Assembly: GCA_017643305.1 (NCBI GenBank)
Contig: JAEPNQ010000034.1
Coordinates: 1 to 39,618 of the forward strand
DNA: 39,618 nt
Direction: 5' to 3'
Origin: Marinibacterium sp.
GTDB taxonomy: Bacteria; Pseudomonadota; Alphaproteobacteria; Rhodobacterales; Rhodobacteraceae
Below the pieces are notes generated by a model. That model was given only the letters and a program-made list of their open reading frames with translations. It was not told the DNA's origin and did not search any database. Numbering within the stretch: position 1 is the first letter of the stretch; every line of letters starts with the position of its first letter. Shown piece after piece: positions 1-7,894 of this stretch. Position numbers and translations under genes: made by a program.

Positions 1-399
1 ATGGAGGAAACACTACAACACCAAGAGGCCACACAGTGCATTGGGCTATCGGCCACCGGCTCCCGAAACCATCATCCAAATGGAAACCAGCCCGATCATG
101 CACTAACAATTACCTTGGACCAATCAGATCGGGCTGCTCACATAATGATCGGAGAGAAAGCAAGCGATCTGATTAAAGGCGATAAAATGCCGTAGTTCCC
201 ATGGGCCCTTGTGCCTTTCAACTTCCTTGCCGCAAATGCGAGTAACAGCTTCGAGCTCGGAATGGAAATTTACCATGAGGCAGCACAAACTTGTGCTCGC
301 GCCCTTGCAGTGCAGCAGTTGAATTGACCTTTGCGCTCCCGACAGCGCCAAATCGAACCGCAGTTCAATACAACTTGTGCCGGGATGTCTGCAGGAAAA
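1..399. other. Left-edge stretch without a recognisable gene
   Basis: This stretch lies downstream of the tRNA-Met 3' end, which faces left. Short open frames exist on both strands (for example 1-195 on the plus strand and one on the minus strand that runs into the tRNA), but neither resembles a known family and neither has a convincing ribosome binding site. The 3' flank of a tRNA is a common integration site, so I looked for an integrase fragment or a second copy of the tRNA 3' end and saw neither. I make no functional call. Confidence 0.4.
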
Positions 400-476
400 T
401 GGTGGCGGTGCAGGGACTTGAACCCCGGACACGCGGATTATGATTCCGCTGCTCTAACCAACTGAGCTACACCGCC
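400..476 (-). tRNA. tRNA-Met (anticodon CAT)
   Basis: The minus strand reads as a complete 77-nt cloverleaf. The 7-bp acceptor stem GGCGGTG/CACCGCC is followed by the D-arm containing GTAGCTCAGTTGGTTAGAGC. The anticodon stem GCGGA/TCCGC encloses loop ATCATAA, with anticodon CAT templated at 440-442. The T-arm contains GGTTCAAGTCC and the CCA end is genome-encoded (400-402). The body matches elongator tRNA-Met of alphaproteobacteria. A lysidine-modified tRNA-Ile with the same unmodified anticodon is the alternative, but it is less likely from the overall sequence. Confidence 0.93.
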
Positions 477-489
477 ACATGCGATGCGT

Positions 490-518
490 CGGATATGTCA
501 GCGGCGTGGAGCCGTCAA
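490..518 (-). promoter_or_regulatory. Promoter of tRNA-Met
   Basis: On the minus strand a -35 box TTGACG (513-518) and a -10 box TATCCG (490-495) are separated by exactly 17 bp. The -10 ends 14 bp upstream of the mature tRNA 5' end, which suits a short 5' leader removed by RNase P. The two boxes are read directly; promoter activity is inferred. Confidence 0.6.
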
Positions 519-551
519 GTGGGTTTTCGGTCTTTATGGTAGAAACGCATG

Positions 552-1589
552 TCACACGGGTGTGCGCACCGTTTCGATCATAAGTTCCACGTTTGCAGGA
601 TCCGCGTCGGGCGTAATACCGTGACCCAGGTTGAAGATGTGCGGGCCTCCGGAAAATGCCTTACAGATGGCGCGGGTTTCCGCGACCAGAGCGTCGCCGC
701 CAGTGACCATGTGCCAGGGGGCCAGGTTGCCCTGCACGCAGCCATCGCTTTGCACATGTTGTGCGGCCCAGGCAGAGTCGACCGAGTTGTCGAGCGCAAC
801 ACAATCCGCGCCGGTGGCTTTGGCAAAGCCTTCGTAGCGCGGGCCAGCCTCGCGCGGGAACGCGATGATCGGCGTATCGGGGAACCGGGCCTTAAGCGCG
901 GAAATGACCCGGCGGCAGGGCTCCAGCGAGTATCTGTCAAAGTCATCGCCCTTGAGCGAACCTGCCCAGCTGTCGAACAGTTTGACCACCTCTGCGCCCG
1001 CCTCGATCTGGCGGCCGAGGTAAAGAATAGTAGCCTCAGTGATACGATCGATCAGCGCATCGAACAGCTCCGGCGCTTCAACTTTGAGCGCATGGGCCGG
1101 GCCCTGGTTCGGCGTACCGCGTCCGGCGATCATATAGGTCGCCACCGTCCACGGGGCCCCGGCGAACCCGATCAGAGTAGTATCAGATGGCAGTTCGCGA
1201 GATAGGATCGAAACCGTATCATAGATTGGTGACAGGATTTCGTGGATATCCTCCGCCGGTTTCAGGCTGTTCATGTCGTCAAGCGTAGTGATGGTAGACA
1301 AGCGCGGACCTTCGCCAGTAACGAACCACAGATCCGCGCCCAGCGCCTGTGGCAATAGCAGGATATCGGCAAAAAGGATCGCAGCATCAAAACCATAACG
1401 GCGGATCGGCTGCAGTGTAACTTCCGCAGCAAGATCGCTGTTGTAGCAAAGGCTAAGAAAGTCGCCCGCCTGCGCCCTTGTCGCGCGGTATTCCGGCAGG
1501 TAACGACCCGCTTGCCGCATCATCCAGATCGGCGGTACGGGCATCTTTTCGCCTGCAAGGGAACGCATGATTTTTTTTGTGGGCGTCAT
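552..1589 (-). CDS. hemE: Uroporphyrinogen decarboxylase
   Basis: This 345-residue cytoplasmic enzyme decarboxylates uroporphyrinogen III to coproporphyrinogen III in heme and chlorophyll synthesis. Both family signatures are present: [17 protein letters not shown] near the N-terminus, which carries the substrate-binding arginines, and [18 protein letters not shown] in the middle. Length matches the family (about 340-355). The frame stays open upstream to 1658, but the ATG at 1589 is chosen because AGGAG lies a few bases before it and the protein then begins with the usual MTPTKKIMR-type start. It is divergent from hemC across a 90-bp gap. On its own strand a perfect TTGACA sits at 1637-1642, without a good -10 partner. 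Confidence 0.96.
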   Translation of the reverse strand: MTPTKKIMRSLAGEKMPVPPIWMMRQAGRYLPEYRATRAQAGDFLSLCYNSDLAAEVTLQPIRRYGFDAAILFADILLLPQALGADLWFVTGEGPRLSTITTLDDMNSLKPAEDIHEILSPIYDTVSILSRELPSDTTLIGFAGAPWTVATYMIAGRGTPNQGPAHALKVEAPELFDALIDRITEATILYLGRQIEAGAEVVKLFDSWAGSLKGDDFDRYSLEPCRRVISALKARFPDTPIIAFPREAGPRYEGFAKATGADCVALDNSVDSAWAAQHVQSDGCVQGNLAPWHMVTGGDALVAETRAICKAFSGGPHIFNLGHGITPDADPANVELMIETVRTPV

Positions 1590-1651
1590 CGTGATCTCCT
1601 TAGCCTTGAAGCATGGGTCAGGCGAGCGCGTGGAAATGTCAAGCGTGGCCA

Positions 1652-1680
1652 TTGTCACGCAAGGGTTGCCCGCCTATTGA
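1652..1680 (+). promoter_or_regulatory. Promoter of hemC, probably giving a leaderless mRNA
   Basis: A -35 box TTGTCA (1652-1657) and a -10 box TATTGA (1675-1680) are separated by 17 bp. The -10 directly abuts the first ATG of the hemC frame (1681), and the expected start of transcription about 7 bp downstream falls on the second in-frame ATG at 1687. No Shine-Dalgarno sequence precedes either ATG. The arrangement points to a leaderless transcript beginning with AUG. This is inferred from spacing alone. Confidence 0.5.
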
Positions 1681-1686
1681 ATGGAC

Positions 1687-2649
1687 ATGACTAAAGAACA
1701 CCCCACGCCCCAGTCCCCCTTGCGCATCGGCACGCGCGGCTCGCCGCTGGCCCTGGCGCAAGCTTATGAAACCCGCACCCGATTGGGGGCCGCATGGGAC
1801 CTCCCGGAGGAGGCATTCGAGATCGTTGTCATCAAGACGACCGGCGACAACCGCAGCATGATCGAGGCTGACCGCCCACTGAAGGAAATCGGCGGCAAGG
1901 GGCTGTTCACGCGGGAGATTGAGGCCGACCTGCTGAGTGGCAAGATCGACATCGCGGTGCATTCGATGAAGGACATGCCGGTGGAACAGCCTGACGGTTT
2001 GATCCTCGATACCTATCTGCCGCGCGAAGATGTGCGGGATGCGTTTGTGTCCGCTGATCTGGACGAAATCGCGGCCCTGCCCGCCGGAGCGGTGGTTGGC
2101 ACCTCCAGCCTGCGGCGCCGATCACAGGTGCTGAACCGGCGGCCGGATCTGCAGGTGGTGGAATTTCGCGGCAACGTGCAGACACGGCTGCGTAAACTGT
2201 CGGAAAATGTAGCAGATTGTACGTTTCTTGCCATGGCCGGGCTGAACCGGCTGGGTATGTTGGCAGACGTTCCAGCCAACCCGGTGGACCCCGAAACGAT
2301 GTTGCCTGCCGTTGCGCAAGGCGCGATTGGCATCGAATGCCGGTTGGACGACATGCGCGTTCGGGACATGCTGGCCGCTATTCATGATACGCCAACTGGC
2401 CAGCGGCTGGCGGCAGAACGCGCGTATCTGGCCGCCCTGGATGGGTCCTGCGAAACGCCGATTGCCGGCCTGGCAGATTTGCAAAATGGGACGGTGCGCC
2501 TGCGCGGTGAAATCCTGCGACCGGACGGGTCGGAATGTTTGGCAGGTGACGAAACCGCCCCGCTGGAAGATGCAGCCGCGCTGGGGGAGGCCTTGGCGCG
2601 TGACCTGCTGGCAAAGGCCGGCCCGGGGTTTTTCGACTGGCGGGCGTAG
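1687..2649 (+). CDS. hemC: Hydroxymethylbilane synthase (porphobilinogen deaminase)
   Basis: This enzyme joins four porphobilinogens into hydroxymethylbilane, two steps before the HemE reaction encoded next door. The N-terminal motif LRIGTRGSPLALAQA and the middle block containing HSMKDMP and GTSSLRRRSQ are diagnostic. The cysteine that carries the dipyrromethane cofactor lies in DGSCETPIAG (codon at 2449-2451). Length is 320 residues from the ATG at 1687, or 322 from the ATG at 1681, normal for the family. I prefer 1687 because the promoter spacing would place the first transcribed base there; this choice is an inference and 1681 cannot be excluded. hemE and hemC being divergent is common in alphaproteobacteria. 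Confidence 0.96.
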   Translation: MTKEHPTPQSPLRIGTRGSPLALAQAYETRTRLGAAWDLPEEAFEIVVIKTTGDNRSMIEADRPLKEIGGKGLFTREIEADLLSGKIDIAVHSMKDMPVEQPDGLILDTYLPREDVRDAFVSADLDEIAALPAGAVVGTSSLRRRSQVLNRRPDLQVVEFRGNVQTRLRKLSENVADCTFLAMAGLNRLGMLADVPANPVDPETMLPAVAQGAIGIECRLDDMRVRDMLAAIHDTPTGQRLAAERAYLAALDGSCETPIAGLADLQNGTVRLRGEILRPDGSECLAGDETAPLEDAAALGEALARDLLAKAGPGFFDWRA

Positions 2650-2733
2650 CCCGGGAGCGGATCCTGTGACGCGACGCTTGATTTGACAGGCGCGCCCTTA
2701 CTCTGAAACGTTGCTCGAGGGAGAGGAGCCTCA

Positions 2734-3678
2734 ATGACACCGGGCAAGGCGTATTTGACATCCGATGAAATCCGGCCACTGGCCGAACGGTCCAATCTGA
2801 TGGGTGCTTTGATGGTCCTGCACTGCTGGGGCACAATTGCAGTGGTCGTGTTGCTGTTTGCGGTCTGGCCGAATGTAGCGACTTTCCTACTGGCGATCAC
2901 GGTCATAGGGTCAAGGCAACTGGGTCTGGCAATCCTGATGCACGAGGCCGCGCACAACGCGCTGTTCCGCGACCGGAAGCTGAATGATTTCGTGGGCGAA
3001 TGGATCTGCGGGAGGCCAATCCTGGCAGAACTGGCGGCCTATCGGCATTATCACCTGTCTCACCACCGGTTCACTCAGACCGAAAAGGACCCGGACCTTG
3101 TATTGTCCGCCAAGTTTCCGACAACGCGCAAATCACTGCAGCGCAAGTTCCTGCGCGATCTAACGGGGCAGACCGGATACAAACAGTTGATGAGCCAGAT
3201 CCTCATGTCCTTCCGGCTGGCTGGGGATGATGACGCACGCCACGCCGCGACGCAGGATGCCGCGCAGGCGTTCAAAGCGCGGGATCTGTGGAAATCACTG
3301 CCGGTGTTTTTCGGGATTATCCTGCTGATGGGTCTGGTTGGCGAATGGTGGTACGGGCTGGCCTTTTGGTTCATGCCCTACATGACATGGTTCCAGCTGG
3401 TACTGCGCGTCCGCAACATCGCGGAACATGGCGCGACCGAACGGTCAGACGACCCGCTGCAAAACGTGCGTACCACCCGCGCAGGGCTGTTGGAGCGGGT
3501 CTTTGTGGCGCCCTATTGGGTCAATTACCATTTGGAACATCATCTGGTCATGCATGTGCCCTGCTGGCAATTGCCCAAGATGCACCAGATTTTGCTGCAA
3601 AAAGGATTGGAGTCACGCATGAAACTGGCGTCTGGCTACGCGCGGGCGCTGGATGAAGCGGGCTGGAACACAGCCTGA
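2734..3678 (+). CDS. Membrane fatty acid desaturase / hydroxylase family protein
   Basis: This is a 314-residue di-iron integral membrane oxidase. The three histidine boxes of the family are present in order: HEAAHNALF (HxxxH), HYHLSHHRFT (HxxHH) and HLEHHLVMHVP (HxxHH), each next to hydrophobic segments as expected for a bilayer-embedded active site facing the cytoplasm. The histidines are diagnostic for acyl-lipid desaturases and related hydroxylases/ketolases, but the substrate cannot be read from sequence. The ATG at 2734 has AGGAG about 7 bp upstream. It follows hemC by 84 bp in the same direction and ends 3 bp before a LysR remnant on the other strand. A TTGACA (2683-2688) lies in the gap without a good -10. 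Confidence 0.88.
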   Translation: MTPGKAYLTSDEIRPLAERSNLMGALMVLHCWGTIAVVVLLFAVWPNVATFLLAITVIGSRQLGLAILMHEAAHNALFRDRKLNDFVGEWICGRPILAELAAYRHYHLSHHRFTQTEKDPDLVLSAKFPTTRKSLQRKFLRDLTGQTGYKQLMSQILMSFRLAGDDDARHAATQDAAQAFKARDLWKSLPVFFGIILLMGLVGEWWYGLAFWFMPYMTWFQLVLRVRNIAEHGATERSDDPLQNVRTTRAGLLERVFVAPYWVNYHLEHHLVMHVPCWQLPKMHQILLQKGLESRMKLASGYARALDEAGWNTA

Positions 3679-3681
3679 AGT

Positions 3682-4038
3682 CTAACGACTAGGCGCCTGC
3701 CGAATCAACCAATCCCGAAACTGGTTCAGCAGGGGCCTCAGCCAAATCGTGGTCAGCGCGCTATCCGCCCCGATGATCAGCCGGTTCCCCCGCTGTCGTG
3801 CGCGGACCTCCTCACTCGCCGCTGCAATGTTGCGCAAGGCAGGTGCAGTGGCCTGCTGCAAAAGGCGCCCTGCACGGGTCAGCCGGACCCACCGATTGGC
3901 GCGCAGGAACAACGCCGCGCCAACCGCGTATTCCAGATTTCGCACGCGCCGGCTTACAGACGCCTGGCTCAACGCCAGTTCTTTCACTGCACGGGTAAAG
4001 ATGGCGAGAATCACCTGCGGGCCATAAGGCCCGGTCAT
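3682..4038 (-). pseudogene. Truncated LysR-family regulator (HTH remnant)
   Basis: The 118-residue frame contains the LysR helix-turn-helix and linker, seen in FTRAVKELALSQASVSRRV followed by NLEYAVGAALFLRANRWVRL. It then reads only about 25 residues into a GcvA-like effector domain before a stop next to the desaturase end. LysR proteins are about 290-310 residues, so the ligand-binding domain is missing. The N-terminus is also abnormal: the usual leader before the HTH is replaced by unrelated residues and no ribosome binding site is visible. It is a decayed regulator and is unlikely to respond to an inducer, though a bare DNA-binding peptide is conceivable. Confidence 0.75.
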
Positions 4039-4114
4039 GCCACCCGGTGGGGCAGGACGGCTGTTTTGGGCGCCAGATGTTCAGGCCAGCCAACACCACC
4101 TGCAATAAGCCCGG

Positions 4115-4807
4115 TCAGATAAATTCCACGTCGTCCCCTTCGACGACCTGGCGGATATGTTCTGGCAAATCGCTGCTTTGACCGATCTGTGCATCCAGTG
4201 CAGCTTCGGCTGCGATCACCCGTTCCAGTCGAACCAGAACATCGGCAATCTGGTCAAAGGGCACCACGACGACCCCGTCTTCGTCCGCGATGATCATGTC
4301 ACCAGTTTCGACCTGCTGGCCGCCGATCTGTATTGGCAAGCCAACCGTTCCCGGCCCATTGGAAAACGGCGTATTGGGGGTGAGCCCCGTACACCAACAC
4401 GGCAGACCGGTTTCAAGGATACCGGCAAGATCCCTCATCGGACCATCGGTGACAAACCCCATTGCACCCTGATTGACCATCATTGCGGCCAGCCGGTCCC
4501 CGCAAGTGGCACACCCCTGATAACCACCTGCAGAGGCGATAATTACATCTCCATTCTGCACGAAATTCACCGCACCAAACGTGCCGCGAATATCTCCCGG
4601 GCCGTTGCCTGCTGTAAGCGCCGGGCCTGCCACGCGTTTGACCGGAGCAGAAGGGTGCAGTGGTCTGATAGTAGCATCCATCGCTGATCTGCCGTTCATG
4701 GCGTCAACGACAAAACAGGTCGGGGCCTTTTGAAACGCCTCTATTTGCGCTGCCGTCGGCCGGCGCGAGGGGCGGGAAATGGTCAGGGCCTTGGGTTCTT
4801 CGATCAT
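4115..4807 (-). CDS. RraA / HMG-aldolase superfamily protein
   Basis: The 230-residue protein belongs to the RraA-like fold that includes 4-hydroxy-4-methyl-2-oxoglutarate/oxaloacetate aldolases and the RNase E regulator RraA. Diagnostic stretches are GDVIIASAGGYQGCATCGDRL (the glycine-rich loop and following helix) and VTDGPMRDLAGI, whose R-D pair provides the substrate arginine and metal-site aspartate of the class II aldolases. The C-terminal IIADEDGVVVVP strand is also typical. The ATG at 4807 has GGAGGA about 8 bp upstream. In such catabolic surroundings an aldolase or decarboxylase of a sugar-acid intermediate is more likely than RraA proper, but the substrate is unknown. Confidence 0.85.
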   Translation of the reverse strand: MIEEPKALTISRPSRRPTAAQIEAFQKAPTCFVVDAMNGRSAMDATIRPLHPSAPVKRVAGPALTAGNGPGDIRGTFGAVNFVQNGDVIIASAGGYQGCATCGDRLAAMMVNQGAMGFVTDGPMRDLAGILETGLPCWCTGLTPNTPFSNGPGTVGLPIQIGGQQVETGDMIIADEDGVVVVPFDQIADVLVRLERVIAAEAALDAQIGQSSDLPEHIRQVVEGDDVEFI

Positions 4808-4862
4808 CTGTGGTCCTCCGCCCGGACATTAGGCGCAGGGACCAGGCGTTATACAAGCCGGG

Positions 4863-5720
4863 TCAGTTCAGGATGACCACATATTTGACGATGCGATTGT
4901 TGTCGCTGTCAGCAAAGTAATAGGTGTTGCCCACCACCAGTGCGCCTTCGGGATCATCAAAACTGTAGGGTCCGACGCCGGGCATCCCATCCCCCAAGAC
5001 ACCAATCAACCTTTCGGTTTCCGGGTCGATCAACAGGATACGATGCGCATCCTGATCAGCCACAATAAGTCTCCCGAAGTCATCAACGTCCACATAACGC
5101 GGCCCGATGAAACCGAACTTAGGATCATCCAGCACCTGCAACTGTTCCAAATCCTCGGAAAATCGGATCAACCGCGAACGAGCATTGTCCGCTAGCCAGA
5201 TCGTGCCATCCAGTGCCTCGACCACGTCATGCGCGCCGAAATGGCCATGGGAGATGGCCTGCATCGTGATACCGGACAAGGCAACCAGATCGCCGGACCC
5301 AGATGCCATCACGTACAGACGACCGTTGGAATGGGCCAGCACGCCTTCAGTGTTCGGGAAAGACCCCAGATAGTTTTCCAGCGACAGTCTGCCATCCACA
5401 AAGCTGTATATCGCAACGACACTCCCACCTGTTACGGCCACATAGGCTTTGCCATCCAGACCAAAGGAAATGTCATGGATGCCCGGCAGCTTGCCTTCGT
5501 CGATCACATCCAGGATTTCCAGCGTCTCGGAATCCATCACGACAATCCGATGCCCGAACTTGTCAGCGACATAGAGCTTCCCGTCCGGCCCCAACGTCAG
5601 GTCATGGGGGTCATTCAACACCGGTTCACTGGCCCGCTCAAAGGTCGCGAAAGGCGCTTGGGCCACGGCCGGTACTGACAAAAGCGCGCTCAGGCCGAGC
5701 GCGAACCAGATTTGTTTCAA
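4863..5720 (-). CDS. Secreted NHL/SMP-30-like beta-propeller protein
   Basis: About 285 residues, exported: from a TTG at 5720 the protein begins with a lysine, a hydrophobic core and an AxA-type cleavage site (sequence ALGLSALLSVPAVAQA). The rest is repeated propeller blades with recurring motifs of the type DLTLGPDGKLYVADKFGHRI, DISFGLDGKAYVA and YVDVDDFGRLIVADQDAHRI. The fold suggests a periplasmic six-bladed NHL or SMP-30-like propeller, possibly a lactonase or binding protein. The upstream TTG at 5753 would put 11 extra residues before the signal peptide and lacks a ribosome binding site. A GGAAGG lies 12 bp before the chosen TTG. The function is not established. Confidence 0.7.
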   Translation of the reverse strand: MKQIWFALGLSALLSVPAVAQAPFATFERASEPVLNDPHDLTLGPDGKLYVADKFGHRIVVMDSETLEILDVIDEGKLPGIHDISFGLDGKAYVAVTGGSVVAIYSFVDGRLSLENYLGSFPNTEGVLAHSNGRLYVMASGSGDLVALSGITMQAISHGHFGAHDVVEALDGTIWLADNARSRLIRFSEDLEQLQVLDDPKFGFIGPRYVDVDDFGRLIVADQDAHRILLIDPETERLIGVLGDGMPGVGPYSFDDPEGALVVGNTYYFADSDNNRIVKYVVILN

Positions 5721-5828
5721 CGGATGCGCCCGCCTTCCATCAAACCACTGCAACCAGACTTAGTGGGAACCCGGCAATTTCCCAAGCATCTGCCGAGGAT
5801 GGGATGCCGAACAGGTGATATTTATCGA

Positions 5829-5857
5829 TTAACAGTAGCAAAATGGCTCGCTAGTAT
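5829..5857 (+). promoter_or_regulatory. Promoter of the ABC permease operon, probably leaderless
   Basis: A -35 box TTAACA (5829-5834) and a -10 box TAGTAT (5852-5857) are separated by 17 bp. The expected transcription start about 7-8 bp downstream coincides with the ATG at 5865, and there is no Shine-Dalgarno sequence before that ATG. This is the second apparent leaderless arrangement in the window. It is inferred from sequence only. Confidence 0.45.
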
Positions 5858-5864
5858 CTCGGTT

Positions 5865-6977
5865 ATGAGTAGTGACGGTGATCTCCTACACGTTGTCACG
5901 TTGGACAACATCACAGCCAGTCGCGTGCGGTTCGGCAACCTGCTGAAATGGGGCGGATTGGCCTTCATGATCGCCTGTTTCGCTGTTCTTGGCCTGTCCG
6001 AGGCCGGGGCGTTCCCTCTAGAATTCGAAACATGGCGGCTAGGTCTTTTTGGCTATCTCGTCTGGGCGACCTGTCTGTGCATGGCACAGGTGGTGCTGCG
6101 CGGGGAACAGGGCAAACGGACACTGTTCATCCTGCCCGGTGTGTTGTTCGTGGTAGCCATGGTCGTGTTCCCTCTGCTGTTTTCGCTAGGTATCGCATTT
6201 TCCGACTGGAACTTGGCCAGCCCCGATGGCCGCCAGTTCAACGGACTGGACAACGTACGCCAGATGTGGGGCGACCCATTCTACTGGAACGCATTGAAAA
6301 ACATGGTCTATTACACGCTAGCCATCATCGTGGAATATGCGATTGCCTTTGGCCTTGCGCTGATCCTGGCCAGCGAAATCCGGGCGCGCAAGTTCTTCCG
6401 CGTGGCGTTCTTGATGCCGCTTATGCTGTCACCGGTGGCAGTGTCCTGGATGATTGGCAAATCGATGCTGGAGGTGCGGTTTGGCCCGCTGGCGCGGTTG
6501 GCGCGATCACTGGGCTGGGACAGCCCCAGCTTTTTCGGATCGCCCGAAATTGCCCGACTGACCATCATGATCATGGATGCCTGGACTTTCATCCCGTTCA
6601 TGATGATCATGATCCTCGCCGGGCTGCAGGCCATCCCCAAGGAAGTGCAGGAAGCCGCCAAGGTAGATGGCGCGGGCCCATGGCGCAATTTTTGGGAGGT
6701 CACGTTCCCCCTGATGCTGCCCGTCAGCATTACCGCGATTCTGATCCGCATCATCTTCAAGCTCAAGCTGGCCGATATCATCATAAACGTCACCTCCGGC
6801 GGGCCCGGTGGCGCAACCGACAGCGTGACTAGCTTTATTTTCCGGGAATACCGTGACCGGTCCAACGTGGGCTACGGAACGTTGCTGGCCATCGTCTACC
6901 TGATCCTGATCGTGGTCGCGATCACCATCTTCATGAAGCTGGTGGATCGCTGGATGAACCCGAGATACCTGAAATGA
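5865..6977 (+). CDS. Sugar ABC transporter permease (MalF/UgpA type)
   Basis: A 370-residue inner-membrane permease of the carbohydrate (CUT1-like) ABC importers. The EAA loop that docks on the ATPase is intact (EAAKVDGAGPWRNFWEVTFP). The canonical six-helix core begins at about residue 75 (RTLFILPGVLFVVAMVVFP), preceded by two additional hydrophobic segments within the first 70 residues, so it is longer than the usual 290-310. The frame is open further upstream to 5712, but the ATG at 5865 is favoured by the promoter spacing. Its stop overlaps the start of the second permease by ATGA. No substrate-binding protein or ATPase gene is found on either side. Confidence 0.9.
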   Translation: MSSDGDLLHVVTLDNITASRVRFGNLLKWGGLAFMIACFAVLGLSEAGAFPLEFETWRLGLFGYLVWATCLCMAQVVLRGEQGKRTLFILPGVLFVVAMVVFPLLFSLGIAFSDWNLASPDGRQFNGLDNVRQMWGDPFYWNALKNMVYYTLAIIVEYAIAFGLALILASEIRARKFFRVAFLMPLMLSPVAVSWMIGKSMLEVRFGPLARLARSLGWDSPSFFGSPEIARLTIMIMDAWTFIPFMMIMILAGLQAIPKEVQEAAKVDGAGPWRNFWEVTFPLMLPVSITAILIRIIFKLKLADIIINVTSGGPGGATDSVTSFIFREYRDRSNVGYGTLLAIVYLILIVVAITIFMKLVDRWMNPRYLK

Positions 6978-7894
6978 GCAACACGCAGATCTTCCACGAC
7001 TCCGAAAGCGATCTGGCGCACAAGGCGGGCTGGCTGACCAAGCGCGTGGTGATCTATGGCATCCTGATCCTGTGGACGGTGATCTGCCTGTTCCCAATCT
7101 ACTGGACGCTGACAACATCTTTCAAGCTGGCCCCGGACGTGATGAAGGGCAACATGATCCCCTGGGTTGACTACACTCCGCAATGGCGCGGGTGGAAATC
7201 GCTGGGTCTGTCACCCGATACGATCGGAATGGAAAGCACGGTGCGCGAAGAATTCCTGAAACGGTTTTGGAATTCCACTGTGTCCGCCCTCTGTTCGTCC
7301 GCTTTGGCTGTTATCCTCGGCTCGATGGTGGCTTATGGCCTCAGTCGGTTCAGCTACCGCTTTGGGTTCATGAGGAACCCGGACGTTTCGTTTTTTTTCC
7401 TTATTCAGCTGATCCTGCCACCAGTGGGTTTGGCCCGGCCGTTTCTGGTGCTGTACAAGGAACTTGCGCTGCTCGACACACGGATCGGTTTGATCCTACT
7501 TTACACGCTGACAGTTCTGCCCATCGTGATCTGGATCATGCGGGACCAGTTCCAAGCCATTCCTGTAGAATTGGAAGAGGCCGCTTTGGTCGATGGCCTG
7601 TCGGTCTGGGGTGCGTTTTTGACCATCATCGTGCCAATCGCCCTGCCGGGGCTGGTGGCGGCGTTCATCCTGTCACTGGTGCTGACATGGAACGAATACT
7701 TCTTTGCCGCGCTGTTGACGTCGACCGATGCGAAAACTCTGCCGGTCATGGTGGCGTCTCAGACCGGTTCGCAAGGGATCAACTGGTGGTCCATGGCAGC
7801 GCTCAGTTGGGCGGCGATCCTGCCGCTGATCGTGATCGGCATCGTTTTGGAGCGTTACATCATCAAAGGCATGGCATCCGGCGCGGTAAAGTAA
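6974..7894 (+). CDS. Sugar ABC transporter permease (MalG/UgpE type)
   Basis: A 306-residue inner-membrane permease that pairs with the preceding one; the two genes share the 4-bp overlap ATGA, implying translational coupling. The first membrane helix follows a short cytoplasmic N-terminus (VVIYGILILWTVICLFPIYW). The EAA loop is intact (EEAALVDGLSVWGAFLTIIV), and the C-terminus ends with the typical LERYIIKGMASGAVK. The typical operon would continue with an ATPase gene, but downstream there is only degraded sequence. The kinase, peptidase and BtpA genes beyond it are on the opposite strand. Confidence 0.92.
   Translation: MSNTQIFHDSESDLAHKAGWLTKRVVIYGILILWTVICLFPIYWTLTTSFKLAPDVMKGNMIPWVDYTPQWRGWKSLGLSPDTIGMESTVREEFLKRFWNSTVSALCSSALAVILGSMVAYGLSRFSYRFGFMRNPDVSFFFLIQLILPPVGLARPFLVLYKELALLDTRIGLILLYTLTVLPIVIWIMRDQFQAIPVELEEAALVDGLSVWGAFLTIIVPIALPGLVAAFILSLVLTWNEYFFAALLTSTDAKTLPVMVASQTGSQGINWWSMAALSWAAILPLIVIGIVLERYIIKGMASGAVK

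Noticed and set aside
1-476. Integration site of a genomic island at the tRNA-Met 3' end
   Set aside because: Only the tRNA itself is present; no integrase fragment or second copy of the tRNA 3' end is visible in the window. The left flank is too short to decide.
549-1205. A 218-codon plus-strand frame opposite hemE
   Set aside because: hemE has both UROD signatures on the minus strand. The plus-strand product has no family features.
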